Part shown: in pieces, positions 62,885 through 64,000 of the stretch
Layout of the letters: every line of letters begins with the position of its first letter
How positions within the stretch are numbered: position 1 is the stretch's first letter
Assembly (NCBI RefSeq): GCF_910592395.1
Contig: NC_088316.1
Location: forward strand, 2,916,001 to 2,980,000
Source: Lineus longissimus
Lineage: Eukaryota > Nemertea > Pilidiophora > Heteronemertea > Lineidae
DNA length: 64,000 nucleotides
Direction: 5' to 3'
Notes under the pieces: generated by a model
The model's input: only the letters and a program-made list of their open reading frames with translations
Told to the model about the DNA's origin: nothing
The model's database searches: none
Position numbers and translations under genes: made by a program

Positions 62885-64000
62885 CCACTACTAATTTGGT
62901 GACAATGGTAGTTCAAGACAAGACAAAACAGACACTGCCACTGTAATGGCTCTTGGTGGATGACGCACTTGGAAGACAAGACAGAACAGGCACTGCCACT
63001 GTAATGACTCTTGGTGGATGACACACTTGGAAGACAAGACAGAATAGGCACTGTTGTCACTGTAATGGCTCTTGTTGGATGACACACTTGGAAGACAAGA
63101 CAGAACAGGCACTGCCACTGTAATGGCTCTTGGTGGATGACACACTTGGAAGACAAGACAGAACAGGCACTGCCACTGTAATGGCTCTTGGTGGATGACA
63201 CACTTGGAAGACAAGACAGACCAGGCACTGCCACTGTAATGGCTCTTGGTGGATGACACACTTGGAAGACAAGACAGAACAGACACTGCCACTGTAATGG
63301 CTCTTGTTGGATGACACACTTGGAAGACAAGACAGACCAGGCACTGCCACTGTAATGGCTCTTATGACACACTTGGAATACAAGACAGAACTGGCACTGC
63401 CACTGTAATGGCTCTTGGTGGATGACACACTTGGAAGACAAGACAGAATAGGCACTGCCACTGTAATGGCTCTTGGTGGATGACACACTTGGAAGACAAG
63501 ACAGAACAGGCACTGCCGCTGTAATGGCTCTTGTTGGATGACACACTTGGAAGACAAGACAGAATAGGCACTGCCACTGTAATGGCTCTTGGTGGATGAC
63601 ACACTTGGAAGACAAGACAGAACAGACACTGCCACTGTAATGGCTCTTATGACACACTTGGAAGACAAGACAGAACAGGCACTGCCACTGTAATGGCTCT
63701 TAGTGGATGACACACTTGGAAGACAAGACAGACCAGGCACTGCCACTGTAATGGCTCTTAGTGGATGACACACTTTGAAGACAAGACAGAACAGGCACTG
63801 TCACTGTAATGGCTCTTGGTGGATGACACACTTGGAAGACAAGACAGACCAGGCACTGCCACTGTAATGGCTCTTGGTGGATGACACACTTGGAAGACAA
63901 GACAGAACAGGCACTGCCACTGTAATGGCTCTTGGTGGATGACACACTTGGAAGACAAGACAGACCAGGCACTGCCACTGTAATGGCTCTTGGTGGATGA
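62885..64000. repeat. 58-bp satellite, continuing past the window end
   Basis: About 19 copies of a 58-bp unit containing CACTGCCACTGTAATGGCTC, TTGGTGGATGACACACTTGG and AAGACAAGACAGAACAGG, with few differences. Two copies (near 63360 and 63640) lack GGTGGATG and are 50 bp. Long minus-strand open frames (up to 260 codons) are repeat artefacts. Confidence 0.97.

Noticed and set aside
62875-63978. Long Cys/Ser-rich minus-strand open frames up to 260 codons
   Set aside because: They are translations of a 58-bp satellite, read in three frames at once; the deletion variants break any single frame.

Overview
This is eukaryotic nuclear DNA from an animal. Coding sequence is split into short exons with GT-AG introns, there are no operons or bacterial signals, and most of the window is AT-rich intergenic or intronic sequence full of SINE-, LINE- and MITE-like repeats and minisatellites. 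The retroposon spectrum, frequent ACATGTA and TAGGCCTA words, and the presence of both an ankyrin-DHHC acyltransferase and RBX1 suggest a marine invertebrate, perhaps an echinoderm or other invertebrate deuterostome. The sequence alone does not fix the phylum.

Two complete genes occupy the right third and are arranged head to head. On the minus strand (58949 down to 46883) is an ankyrin-repeat DHHC palmitoyltransferase of the HIP14/ZDHHC13-17/Patsas type. I assembled it from nine coding exon positions with consistent splice phases. On the plus strand (59083 to 62306) is a complete six-exon RBX1/ROC1, the RING subunit of cullin-RING ubiquitin ligases. Their start codons are 133 bp apart, so they probably share a bidirectional promoter.

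The most interesting result is in the acyltransferase. Between the DHHC exon and the last exon there are two candidate exons, at 51318-51483 and 48647-48818. Both start in the same phase, end in the same phase, and encode the same TM3-loop-TM4 unit in divergent form. Either one gives a full-length protein (536 or 538 residues). Using both shifts the frame and hits a stop. This is the pattern of mutually exclusive exons. A minisatellite lies directly upstream of each.

The left two thirds (1-46 kb) hold no complete gene that I can recognise. They contain two orphan first-exon candidates on the minus strand (8677-8754 and 20282-20375), two related transposon-type 3' exon candidates (14907-15194 and 17986-18156), LINE fragments and tRNA-derived SINEs. 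Other features are many hairpin MITEs, a nested foldback element (37425-38729), an inverted pair of minisatellites (34625-35410) and a 2 kb tandem array (41570-43575). A miniature LTR retroelement at 18487-19046 has LTRs that carry a tRNA-like sequence, and one copy is interrupted by a MITE. The window ends inside a 58-bp satellite (62885-64000).
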